A stretch of 64,000 bases of DNA from Trachelipus rathkii (lineage: Eukaryota > Arthropoda > Malacostraca > Isopoda > Trachelipodidae): assembly GCA_015478945.1 (NCBI GenBank), contig JABUQX010002402.1, positions 1-64,000 of the forward strand, read 5' to 3'. Below, one piece after another: positions 51,170-61,641 of the stretch (positions are counted from its first letter, which is position 1; each line of letters opens with the position of its first letter). Under the pieces are notes generated by a model. It saw nothing but the letters and a program-made list of their open reading frames with translations, was not told where the DNA came from and made no database searches. The translations under genes and the position numbers were made by a program.

Positions 51170-51785
51170 TCTAACTATACGGCTATAATGGACGTTTTTA
51201 AATTTGTGGTTTTCTAATTCATTATTTTGGTATCGATATGTTTGGATACTTGATTATCGATATAAAAATCTGTAAGTCGAGAGCTAGTGCTAGGGAAATT
51301 TTTAGAACCACAAGACCAGTTAAACGCAGTCCGAAGCCTCGATGCGATAAAAACTGAAGTTGTTAGAACGTAGCATATCGATCTTTGAACGCACATCCCT
51401 GCGGAATGTAGCGGATCGTTTAGCGTCCATCTCTCAGATACCTATATTAGCGCAAACGCCTCCAGAACCTATAATAGCACCTTCCTCAAGAACTACTAGC
51501 ACTGACTCCATGAAACCGCACATGTTCTAGAAACGTCTGCTATGCAATTACCTCATTATATATAAGATACTCAACGCCACCTGATATCCAGAACTACTAA
51601 CGCACTCTCCAGAACTACTAAGCACGTTTATAGAACCTAGCGCTCCTCCATGAATACCAGCGCACCCTCCAGAACCGGTTTCAATACTCATATAGTTTCC
51701 CCATACTGATATCTTACACTAATATTATACTATATACTCACTACTATATAAATCTGGGAGAGTCTCTGTTGTTCACCATATATGT
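51170..51785. repeat. Third GC-rich minisatellite block (partial)
   Basis: Contains ATGGACGTTTTTAAATTTGT (51,188), TATCGATATAAAAATC, CGCACATCCC, TCCAGAACC, CATGTTCTAGAAACG (51,527), CCTCCATGAATACC and CACCCTCCAGAACCGGTTTC (51,664), which are the same landmarks as 34,141-36,115. It marks the end of the satellite field. Confidence 0.78.
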
Positions 51786-52116
51786 CTAGGTTTTTAATAA
51801 AGTGGTTTTACCTCATTTTAGGCAGATTATTAGCACAGTAAGTTGATGTGCCTGGCGCCACCGTGAGACCCCAACTCAAATGACCCCCATCAACCTCTTT
51901 CCCTACCCTTCCGACCTTATGAAAGAGATTTTTCAATGAATTATATATTCATTTTGCACTAGTATTGAAATTCAAATATGGGAAGGTTGTGCTTGAGAGA
52001 CATCAATTTTTCTGCCATTTTTTCCTGCTGAGAGTCTGTTTCTCTTTTCATCATATATTAGCCCAGCAATTGCTAAAATACTCTTCCACTTGGAACACTA
52101 GGTTGGAGGACAGGCC
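51786..52116. other. Intergenic sequence after the satellite field
   Basis: The sequence returns to clean, ordinary composition at about 51,830. No gene is recognised. Confidence 0.5.
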
Positions 52117-52985
52117 AGGTATTCCTTGCAAGTTTATTAAGCGTGTGTAAACATTTGCATTTTGCTTAAATTAACACTCCACCAACTGATGGGATCTCAT
52201 TTGATCTGTATTTAGTCGTTTTTCTTGTGATAGTTTTCAATCATTGTTTTCAATCTTTTGATAATGCGTGTGTTTCTTCAATCACTACTGGATGTAGAAT
52301 TCTTTCGCAGTGATTATTTTTGATTTAACTTGTAGAAGATGTTGGTTCTGTATATTTTCATTTTTTTTTCCTTTTAGTGGATGGCTAATTAATAGACTGT
52401 TCGGATTGAAGTTTTCCTTGCAACGTTTACTCAAGGCGTGGGTAAACATTTTGCTTAAACTTCCACCAACTGATTGGATCATCATTTGAATCTAATCGTT
52501 TATCTTGGTGATAATTTTTCAATCATTTGCACTGCATCTTTTGATAATCGTGTGTTTCTTTCATCACCAGCTGGACTGTAGAATTCTTTCCAGTGAATCG
52601 TGTTTTGATTTACTTGTAGAAGATGTTGGTTCTGGTATTATTTCTTTTTTTTCCTTTTAATGACGGCTAATTAATAGACTGTTCGGATTGAAAGTTTTCC
52701 TTGCAAGTTTACTCAAGCGTGGGTTAACATTTTGCTTAACTTTCCACCAACTGATTGGATCATCATTTGAATCTAATCGTTTTTCTTGGTGATAGTTTTC
52801 AATCATTTGCACTACATCTTTTGGTAATGCGTGTGTTTCTTCATCACTACTGCACTGTAGAAATTCTTCCAGTGAATCTGTTTATGATTTACTTGTAGAA
52901 GGTGTTGGTTCTGTAGATTTTGTTTTTTCCTTTTAAGTGGGTGGCGAATTAATAACTGTTCGGATTGAAGTTTATTTCAACTGCA
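52117..52985. repeat. Tandem triplication of a unit of about 285-300 bp
   Basis: Three copies start with CCTTGCAAGTTTA(T/C)T at 52,117, about 52,416 and 52,699. Each contains TTGCTTAA, CCACCAACTGAT, TGATAGTTTTCAATCATT, GTGTGTTTCTTCA, TTGATTTACTTGTAGAAG and GACTGTTCGGATTGAAG. The copies are clearly similar, with scattered indels; the third lacks part of its end. No coding potential is seen. Confidence 0.88.
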
Positions 52986-53555
52986 CACAAAGTGACGATA
53001 TAACTTGTTCTAATATTGTTACAAAAAAACTTGCCTTTATAACTGGGATCTAAGTAAGTTGCAATAGTATGAAGGTCATTAATTTCCACAAAACCAAAGC
53101 GTTTTTCCAAGCTGTAGCTTTATAACATCTTTCTTTCTTTTTAAACCATCATCATTTTTCATTTGAAGATGGTTTCAAAAATGCTTCCTTATCATAGAGA
53201 TTAATGGTATTACATAAGAAGGACAGAAGCTGTAGAGGCGCTTGATTTTTTTTGGTAGTTTCTTCAAATGGGTTCAATAGCTTAATGCAGTGTCATAAAC
53301 TATTTCCAATATTTAATAAGATTGAAAAACTTTGGAATAGAACTGGCGTACGAAGCAAGAAGTTATTTGAGCAATACTTCTTTCCATCATATGTAGTGTA
53401 CTATTCCAGCGAGTTTGGAATGTCGTTGATAACATTAAGAATGGAATATCAAGCGTTTTTGAATGCCTTCAACTCATTTTACATTTTTATTTTATTTTTC
53501 AGAATTCATCTTAAGTATTTTTTATTTAATAAATTCTTATCAAATCTCGAACAAT
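52986..53555. other. AT-rich sequence with one open frame of doubtful status
   Basis: A frame from 53,252 to 53,557 (101 codons, starting at an alternative codon rather than ATG) contains YSSEFGMSLITLRMEYQAFLNAF. I recognise nothing in it. It abuts the GGATGCGGAT repeat and could be the decayed last exon of a transposase, but no signature supports that. Confidence 0.3.
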
Positions 53556-53655
53556 AAACATCCGCGCAACATCCGCAGGGCCAAAAGCGGGATGCGGATG
53601 GCGGATCTTTAAAAATGTGCGGATGCGGATGCAGGATGTTACCTGCATCACTAAT
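53556..53655. mobile_element. GGATGCGGAT-rich terminus, probably hAT-derived
   Basis: Repeated CATCCGC / GCGGATGCGGAT motifs end in ATGTTACCTGCATCACTAAT next to a TA tract. Short GC-containing subterminal repeats next to a CAGxxxTGC-like end resemble hAT element termini, as at 19,658-19,810. Confidence 0.4.
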
Positions 53656-53693
53656 ATATAATATATATATATATAATATATATATATACTAGT

Positions 53694-53735
<42 letters not shown>

Positions 53736-53748
53736 TATATTCTATATA

Positions 53749-53802
<54 letters not shown>
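53652..53802. repeat. (TA)n microsatellite
   Basis: Imperfect, then pure TA repeats, lying between the GGATGC and GGAGTCGG blocks. Confidence 0.95.
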
Positions 53803-53806
<4 letters not shown>

Positions 53807-53994
53807 TTAGAGGGTGGAGTCGGAGTGGGAGTCGGTGTGTGGGGGGTCGTGTATTGTTTTCAAAAGGGTGGAGTCGGGTCGGAGTCGGTAATTTTCAAAA
53901 GGGTGGAGTCGGAGTCGGAGTCGGTAATTTTGAAGAGGGTGGAGTCGGAGTCGGAGTCGGAGTCGGAAAATTTTTGAACCGACTCCACAACCCT
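53803..53994. mobile_element. GGAGTCGG-repeat terminus of a hAT-like element
   Basis: Four blocks of GGGTGGAGTCGG(AGTCGG)n are separated by TAATTTTCAAAA or similar, ending CCGACTCCACAACCCTG at 53,994. The complement starts CAGGGTTGTGGAGTCGG, a hAT-type terminal sequence followed by subterminal repeats. Only this end is identified; the partner end is not seen in the window. Confidence 0.55.
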
Positions 53995-54680
53995 GCTTGA
54001 GATCTTGGCATCTAAAAACCTGACAGATCTACCTTATTCTGAAATTTAATGCTCTTAAGAGAAATTTAAGAAGTGTCTCTTTCAGTGTTACAGACACTTC
54101 TGGCAAATCAGAAATTTCACGGTTTGTAAATCGAGCTCTGGAAAGTAATCCGAAAATCACTTCCTAATTTAGGTATGAGACCCAATAAATGAATCCTTCA
54201 TGACAAGAAAACAAAAGATCTTCACAATCTTATACAAAACACAGTTTACTTTGTAGAGGCAGCTATCTTGTTTTTGTTCCCGTATACTTTGTGGTTCCAA
54301 CACACAAACTTATATTCAAAGTCCCAATGCCGAAATCTTTTCTCTGAACTGAATGCCATTGATATTTAAGTATTTTCATACTTCAAAAGACTAACAATTT
54401 CATTATTTGTGTTTGGGTCTGATAAAGTTTAACAAAATTGTGAATTTGCTTATACAAGTACAGTTTGTAGCTGAAAGACTCGAGCGTCTTCTCTTATAAA
54501 TATTTTTTAACAACATATTAATGTAAACAGCAATCTGTACAGTTGATGAGGCTTGTAAAACTGTAAAATAATGAAAGGATAATAAACCTCCATTGGGGGT
54601 TTGTGAGTTTTTAAAGTGACAATTCATTATTGTCCTGCAAGCCCAGAGTCGACTTAGATGAACTCAACATTTTGTCTTGT
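53995..54680. other. Intergenic sequence, no gene recognised
   Basis: AT-rich unique sequence. A short minus-strand frame (54,403-54,627) has no recognisable feature. Confidence 0.5.
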
Positions 54681-54689
54681 ATGGAATAA

Positions 54690-54966
54690 ACTGAAAAGCA
54701 ACCAGGGAGCTGAAATAGAGCTGAAGCTCATCAAGGTATAAAAAGAATTATTAAATGAATTTAAATATGGCTACTTAGTACATCTTAAATTACTAGTCAT
54801 TATATAACAATAAAAAGGAATTTAATCAATGTCCTGACTCCTGAAAAGCAACCAGAAAGCCGTAAAGTAGCTGAAGATCATCAAAGCGTAAAAATGAATT
54901 ATAAAATTAATTTTAATATGGCTACTTATTAGTCGTTTTATAATAATAATAAAAAGGAATTTCACT
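54690..54966. repeat. Tandem duplication of about 125-145 bp
   Basis: Two copies (about 54,690-54,835 and 54,838-54,966), each with CTGAAAAGCAACCAG, AGCTGAAG(C/A)TCATCAA, TTTAAATATGGCTACTTA-like and AATAAAAAGGAATTT motifs. No coding sequence. Confidence 0.85.
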
Positions 54967-55044
54967 GCCCTACTTTAAAAGAAATAAATGTTTTCATATT
55001 TTCATTTGCTTGATATAATTTCCTACCGGTAAGTAATTAATTAT

Positions 55045-55200
55045 CTTTACCGTGGCTCAATCGGTAGAGCGACAGAGTCGCATGGCAAGGTCCCGGGTTC
55101 AATTCCTAGTCCGGATCCTAGGTAGAAATTACCTAGAGAAGTTCCCCTCCTAGAATAGAGCTATGCCCATGAGGTGTTAACTTTTTTTATAATAAAAAAT
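55045..55200 (+). mobile_element. tRNA-derived SINE-like element
   Basis: TGGCTCAATCGGTAGAGC (from 55,053) fits a polymerase III A box with a paired D stem (GCTC/GAGC), and GGGTTCAATTCC (from 55,097) fits a B box at the normal spacing. The anticodon arm does not fold and the T stem is mismatched, so this is not a working tRNA gene. A tRNA-unrelated body follows (TAGAAATTACCTAGAGAAGT...) and ends near a T-rich, then A-rich stretch at about 55,180-55,200. Confidence 0.65.
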
Positions 55201-55420
55201 ATAATTTAAGAGTCAGATCTTATCTTCGCAACCACAAATGCAAAATCACCATGGCAGTGGCAAATAGTATCTTAAATATACTGTATAAATAAAGTATATA
55301 GTTATTAAATTCTATTATTAATCTGATATTTTTCTCAGAATTTCAAAAATATAGCAAAATAAAGATGAAAATTATATAATTTTTAGAGTATTTGTGAAAT
55401 ATAAGTTTTTTAATTAAATA

Positions 55421-55453
<33 letters not shown>

Positions 55454-56962
55454 CCAACCTTGACTCTAAATCATAAAATGAATTTAAAAGATTTTTTCAC
55501 AACTTCAACATCTAATAACGATTAATAAAATACGATATGAAATTGTTTCTAATTTATGTAGCACTTCAGGTATATTACAGTTCCATTGGATTCTTCAAAT
55601 AAAATAAATCTTATATAAAAGATACATTTTCAATTATAATTTAACTTTTAAAAAAAAAAAAAAATTCAACCCTTGAGAAATAATTTCCCCAAAAATCTGA
55701 AACATTTCGATTCAGATAGATGCACAGTTGCACACCCTATTTTTTTTTTACTTTTTTAAGTTCGTAGGTAATAAAGTCTAGATGACTTGTAAAAAAAAAA
55801 TTTCAAAATTTTAAAAGTAAAATTTCACCAAAAAATTATTTAAATATTGCTAAATTTCAAATATATACATAAAAAAACTTAATCGTAACTTCTTTAAATA
55901 ACTTACAGCAGATGTAGACGGATGAATGAACTTCATTGTTCGCAAATCTCAAATGGACTGAACCAGCATTAGACAAACTTTCAGCTCTGAAACCACAACA
56001 TATTTAGTTAAATTTTTTTAACACTTTTCAACTTCATATAAAATTGTTAAAAATCAAAGAATCAAAAATATTGAAAAAGGAAACATTTTAAATCTAGTAT
56101 CTTAATTGAAGTCCCTTTATTAGATTTTAAATATCTTTTTTTCTAATTTTTAGTTGATGTAAAATGAAAAAGTTTGCAATTAAGAAAACATTTTGGCACT
56201 GAACCGATTTTCTTTTCATTTTAGATTTGAAAAAAATTGAAATTCTTTTGGTGTTTGAGACAAAAATCGGATGAAAAATTAATTTAAAAAAATATTGTTG
56301 CAGGTCCTTAATAAAACAAATATTTCTTGATTTATACTATGTTAATTACCATAATATATTCTATTTTAAAATTTTGATAAATGGATAATTTAAAAGTTTC
56401 AGCAAAAGTGATATTCAAAGTTTAAGACTTGAAAGTTATGGTGCAAGAATAAAAGCATATCAAATTTTACAAAGCGAAAGTCGATTTCCTTTTTAGCAGT
56501 AGATGTTACAAGCTTGGTTAAACATCCTCTCACTTAAGATACTAAAAAGAGATGATCTTATATAAGTATTTTCAAGAAAGGTCTATAAAATGTGATTTTC
56601 CTTGCTTTCTTAAATTTAAGGTATTTAGATACTATACTTATAAACTAATAAAATAGATATGTTTAATAGTATTTATAGTAAAAAGTATGTAACTTATTAC
56701 ACAAATATGTATATAGGTAATTTCAAATTTGGAATGATAGAATAGAAACTGCTCCGACTAGCCGGCCGAGTCATGTGGCCTCTTTTCAAATTTAAACCGG
56801 GTTACAACACTAGTGAGTTATTGAGTTTTTTTTTAGAACCTCAGGGTCTGAAATAATTTCTCAACTTACCGGAAACACAAAAAATCAACCAAATTCATCA
56901 ACATCTGCCAAATTAGAGCCACCCATCACAAACAAACCACGGGCCACTCACACACAACCTAC

Positions 56963-56965
<3 letters not shown>
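55201..56965. other. AT-rich intergenic sequence
   Basis: No gene is recognised. Homopolymer runs occur (T at 55,424-55,453; A at about 55,652-55,665), with a short GC-containing patch near 56,755 (GACTAGCCGGCCGAGTC). The remainder lacks open frames or repeats that I can see. Confidence 0.55.
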
Positions 56966-57483
<518 letters not shown>

Positions 57484-57717
57484 TTGTATCAAATAATGTG
57501 TAATAATAATAATAATAATATGTAATATTAAATATTAATATGTATGTATATATGTATGTATCATATAATAATATGTATATGTAATAACCAACTATTTTCT
57601 TGAGGACTTTTTTATATATTATGAATGATTAAAACCCTTAGTTGCCATTAGGAATCTATTTATTTTATATTTATAAACACACTTAAAACATAGTATTAAA
57701 AACTTATGTACATTTGC

Positions 57718-57751
57718 TAGCTTTCGTCATTGTTGCATGACCTTCTTCGAG
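57718..57751 (-). ncRNA. Hammerhead-ribozyme-like motif, minus-strand Penelope copy
   Basis: Read on the minus strand: CTCGAAGA, then GGTCAT-loop-ATGAC, then GAAA and GCTAGC. This resembles a type of hammerhead known from Penelope-like elements (core CTGANGA, stem II, GAAA), except for one extra base in the first core box. It lies about 50 bp after the stop of the GIY-YIG frame. Activity is unlikely without the exact core. Confidence 0.4.
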
Positions 57752-57798
57752 CTTTAACAATTAACAAGGCGAAAAACTCTTTCTCCGTGTGTTTCTAT

Positions 57799-58520
57799 TT
57801 AGTTCTGAGGAAGATGGTTATCTAAAATGCTTATGTAGAATGATGAACTCTTCATGATATTGTTCTGTATATAGTCCGTTGTTTGATCCCCAGGGCGGCG
57901 GTTGAAATTTGGTAGATTGTATATGCAAAATGTTTCTGCAGATTTTCTGATTTGTGTGTTTGTAATATTACGAATGATGGATATGTTATTAATTTGATAT
58001 GGTGGTTGTTGTTGAGTCTATGTTGTGTTAAGGCAGCGTTTTCATTATGTGTTTAGATCATATGTATGCTGGTATTTTCTGCGTTTGAAATCTATGGTTT
58101 CATCGAAATATTGTTTGTTACAATTATTGCAGGGGATTTTGTATATACATGGAGGGTAGTTTATTTTTGATTTTGGTGGTTTTAGTACAGTTTTTATATT
58201 AATATTATTTGACGGAACTAGTTGTAAGTGGGGTGGCAGTAATTTTTGTATGTGATGGTAGTTTATGTTTGGGGTGGGTACGTATGATTTTATGGTATTG
58301 TGTTTGGTATTATTTATATCGTAGAATTTGGTTTTTGCTTTTTTTTATATGCATGATTGATTATATGAAGAGGATATTTTAGATTTTGGGATGTGGTTTT
58401 TAGAAATTCTGTTTCTTTGTTTAGGTAGGCAGGAGAACATATTTTGAAAGCTCTTAAGTACAGTGCAGATAGTGTGGCTTGTTTGGTGTTTTTTGTATGT
58501 GTAGAGTACCAATGTTTACA
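57799..58520 (-). pseudogene. Penelope-like element: RT C-terminus and GIY-YIG endonuclease, degenerate
   Basis: On the minus strand from about 58,510 comes YSTHTKNTKQATLSALYLRA, ICSPAYLNKETEFLKTT and LKYPLHIINHAY, the conserved region that closes the Penelope reverse transcriptase. After stops comes the endonuclease: CIYKIPCNNCNKQYFDETIDF (about 58,155), KRRKYQHTYDL, a frameshift near 58,055, then AALTQHRLNNNHHI, RKSAETFCIYN (the conserved glutamate) and RRPGDQT, with a stop at 57,799. The YIG motif glycine is replaced (YFDE instead of YVGE), so the nuclease would be dead even if restored in frame. It is 5'-truncated, like most Penelope copies. Confidence 0.82.
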
Positions 58521-58599
58521 GAAAGTAATTACCCCTAAACCCTTCTTCCAACCCAGCAGACACTAATTTCTTGGAAAAATTCTACACATCTTTCTTTTT

Positions 58600-59340
58600 C
58601 TGTCTATAGAAAACCAACTTCTTTATCATATATACATTGATTTTCTACACATACCTACAGTACCAAATTAGCTACTCTCACATCTCTTTATCTTAGAGCA
58701 TTTAATATCTGTTCCCCTACTAATCTATCAACTGAAACTAAATTTCTTTTTTCCACGTTCACAAAACTTAATTATCCTCAACATTTCATCTATTCAGCTT
58801 ACCACAAAGCAAAATTAAAATATTATAATAGTAATCCCCCTAACACAAAAACTAATTTAACTTATCTTTCCGTCCCGTATAACAAATTATAAAATTAAAC
58901 AACATCTCCCAAACAATATTTGTTTTACAAAAAATAATACCATTCCCCTAAAAAAGATTTTCAAACCCCCAAAATCCAATATTCATACTTATCAATGTAT
59001 TTATAAGATTCCTTGTTGTAACTGCCCTGAGGTGTATGTCGGAGAAACTAATGATTATCCAAGAAGAATGTACCAACACAAGCAAGATTTAATCAATGAT
59101 TCCGCAAACTCTGCTTTAACCACACACCGATCGGTTAAGAACCATAAAATCAATTTACAGGATGCTTCCCCTTTAAAATTTTGCAGTCATATTAAAAAAA
59201 GGAAAATAATAGAATCAGTTATTATTTATAATACAAAAAATTTTAACAAAGTTCCGGGAGAAATTAAGTTGGACAGTATTCAGAATTCCATCTTGCTCAC
59301 TTCAAACTTCTTAAAGGACATCAAGAGGAGAGATTTTTAA
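58600..59340 (+). pseudogene. Penelope-like element: RT C-terminus and GIY-YIG endonuclease, plus strand
   Basis: From about 58,641 the plus strand reads FSTHTYSTKLATLTSLYLRA, NICSPTNLSTETKFLFST and LNYPQHFIYSAYHKAK, matching the minus-strand copy. A stop follows near 58,890. The endonuclease frame is open from about 58,980 to the TAA at 59,338: QCIYKIPCCNCPEVYVGETND with an intact GIY/YIG pair, YPRRMYQHKQDL with the arginine and histidine, LTTHRSVKNHKI, RKIIESVIIYN with the catalytic glutamate, and KVPGEIKLD. The GIY-YIG domain thus keeps its key residues although the RT is truncated. This endonuclease normally nicks DNA to prime reverse transcription. Confidence 0.87.
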
Positions 59341-59409
59341 ACAACTAACCAACCAATGTTTTTTTCGTAGCTTTAATGTAAATAATATTTTAGTTCCTGC
59401 ATTTCATTT

Positions 59410-59447
59410 CTGAAAGAGGTCTTTCAAATTATGTTAGACGAAAGCTA
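59410..59447 (+). ncRNA. Hammerhead-ribozyme-like motif, plus-strand Penelope copy
   Basis: CTGAAAGA at 59,410, GGTCT ... AGAC forming a possible stem II, then GAAA and GCTA. It has the order and spacing of the hammerhead core with one extra A in the CTGANGA box. It lies 70 bp downstream of the endonuclease stop, the equivalent position to the motif of the minus-strand copy. Confidence 0.42.
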
Positions 59448-59585
59448 AAATTGTAACTATCATTGTGTATATATTGTGATCTTTATTTTATTCTGTGTAA
59501 AGTTTTAAATGTATTAATAAAGAAATTTTATATTGCCAAGGGTATTTCATCACATAACATCATTTACGTCAAAAAAAAAAATTTT

Positions 59586-59586
59586 T

Positions 59587-59677
<91 letters not shown>

Positions 59678-59692
59678 TATAGGTATAACTCA
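59586..59692. repeat. (TA)n microsatellite
   Basis: Nearly pure TA repeat just downstream of the plus-strand Penelope copy. Confidence 0.96.
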
Positions 59693-60717
59693 ACCTTCTA
59701 GATTTTTATAATAATTATTTATTTTAATTTAACGATGCCTTAGCTTAAAACCTACTTTATTGGGTCAAGCACACCTCTTACGAGGTTACGTCACCATATT
59801 TAGGGATACGAAGTTTGGTGAGAATCGGATATCAAACTCCCTAAAATAGGAAGTATAAAAACAAGGAGCATAGCTTGGAGCACATTCAAAATACACCAAC
59901 TTAACAGAAAGTAAAAAGGAGACTATAGTAGAATGCTATTAATTAAAACTATCGATTATATTATTTGTTTAATTATAACATTCAAGAGTATCTAGACAGA
60001 CACACCTTTAAAGTTTACTTAAACGTCTTGTAAAGAAACAGCCTCGATAAATCGAATGGAACCATCAGAAATGATCACCCGATGATTTGAAACCTCAAAA
60101 TCAGTCAATAAAGCCAAAATTCTCCCTTTAAGGCTATGGACCCCGAACAGTAGTTCAAAACGCTGAAAACGGTCTCCCCAGTGGAAAATCCTAATTTGAA
60201 TCACCAAACGTCAAAGGCGCTAAAACCAGATGTTGTATGTGCATGTACAATTTCGGATGGCGTTTGCGGTCAGTTGCGATCTCCGCCACTACTTACATAA
60301 ATAATTCATATGTCTCTTTTGACCAGTAGTGGCTTGAAATGTAGATGTTTTAATACATTAAAGGTAAAGAAGCCGAGAAACGCATGTAAATATTTTGGAA
60401 ATTAGAAATGTGGACCAAATAAAAAGAGTTATATTTCATCTAAATTAAACTAAATAGTCAATAATATATTTAATTTTGACTTCCTCCCGAAGATCAAAAC
60501 AAATTCTTGCTTGCAAACCAAACCATGAAATTAGCCTGACTGACTGGGCTCAAATAGTAGTAAAAAAAGTGGAATTTTTAGATACCTAAACTTAAGAGAC
60601 TTCTTAAAAGCTGACGCTTATAATATCATTAACAAAAAAAGAATGTATTTGAGTAAATATATGTATACTGCCAGTGCAAGATTGTCAAAATATGATTACC
60701 TAACAAGATTTATTTTG

Positions 60718-60720
<3 letters not shown>
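59693..60720. other. Intergenic sequence, no gene recognised
   Basis: Unique-looking sequence. A minus-strand frame at 60,019-60,207 (62 codons, containing FHWGDRFQRFELLFGV) has no recognised domain. A GCCACTACT ... AGTAGTGGC inverted pair lies at about 60,285-60,333. Confidence 0.45.
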
Positions 60721-60807
<87 letters not shown>

Positions 60808-60815
60808 ATATATAT

Positions 60816-60863
<48 letters not shown>

Positions 60864-60879
60864 TATATATTCTATACTA

Positions 60880-60957
<78 letters not shown>
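60721..60957. repeat. (TA)n microsatellite, interrupted
   Basis: TA tracts with CTCT, TACTATA and AACA interruptions. Confidence 0.96.
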
Positions 60958-60959
<2 letters not shown>

Positions 60960-61300
60960 CCAAAGTATATTGAATAAAAAATGGAGACTTAGCTTTGTCT
61001 CAAATAGTTCTCGCAACTCTTTAAGCACCTTAAATATTTACTAAAATTTTAAAGGCACGTTCAATAAAAGCAAAACACCACCAATAATACTTCAACAGAA
61101 GTTTGCATAGTAAATTCATTCATTTCTTTCAAACTCTTAACTGTAATGTCAGAGTTATGGATGTTGATAAAAAGGATGGATTCACCGGTTGAGCCTTTAA
61201 TTATACATCTATTGAATAATCATATCTGAAACTCACTTTATGGTACTGTATTTGATCTGTATCAATACAGCACAATATACAGTTATCTTATACATTTAAA

Positions 61301-61510
61301 TCAAAACCTCACACAAGTTGCTATTTTTACAATTTCTCTATATTTATCAATGACAATGGGAAAAGGTTTATCAACTCGTTTTTCGACAAAATTAGTGTGG
61401 TAAGTACCGAGTTTAATGCCAGGCAAATATATTTCATTGAATTCCATAACATGTGGAAATAACCTGTTTGGTGAGGTAGATGCTGCACCTGCAGCAAAAG
61501 ATTCTTCTGC
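61301..61510 (-). CDS. Possible terminal exon of an unidentified gene
   Basis: The minus strand is open for about 69 codons to a TGA at 61,303-61,301. It contains HVMEFNEIYLPGIKLG, TYHTNFVEKRVDKPFPIV and IDKYREIVKIATCVRF, of ordinary protein-like composition without repeats. A TAG acceptor (CTGCTAG) lies exactly at its upstream edge. I do not recognise the family. Joined to the open stretch at about 61,642-61,765 it would give one continuous reading. It could equally be an old element's remnant or chance. Confidence 0.3.
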   Translation of the reverse strand, partial: AEESFAAGAASTSPNRLFPHVMEFNEIYLPGIKLGTYHTNFVEKRVDKPFPIVIDKYREIVKIATCVRF

Positions 61511-61641
61511 CTAGCAGTCCTGCAATTTTAAAGTACTCAAACACTGAATTTAGTATATTAATAATAAAGAATTATAACATAGGAAGATAATTCGAATTAG
61601 CGTAAAGGTCTTTTGTTAGATGTTTAGCCTCAGATACTGAT

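Noticed and set aside
33790..51785. Integrated large DNA virus with repeat regions
   Set aside because: Repeat blocks alone are not evidence, and no viral gene could be recognised.
55050..55115. Functional tRNA gene
   Set aside because: A and B boxes fit, but the anticodon arm and T stem do not pair, and a SINE-like body follows.
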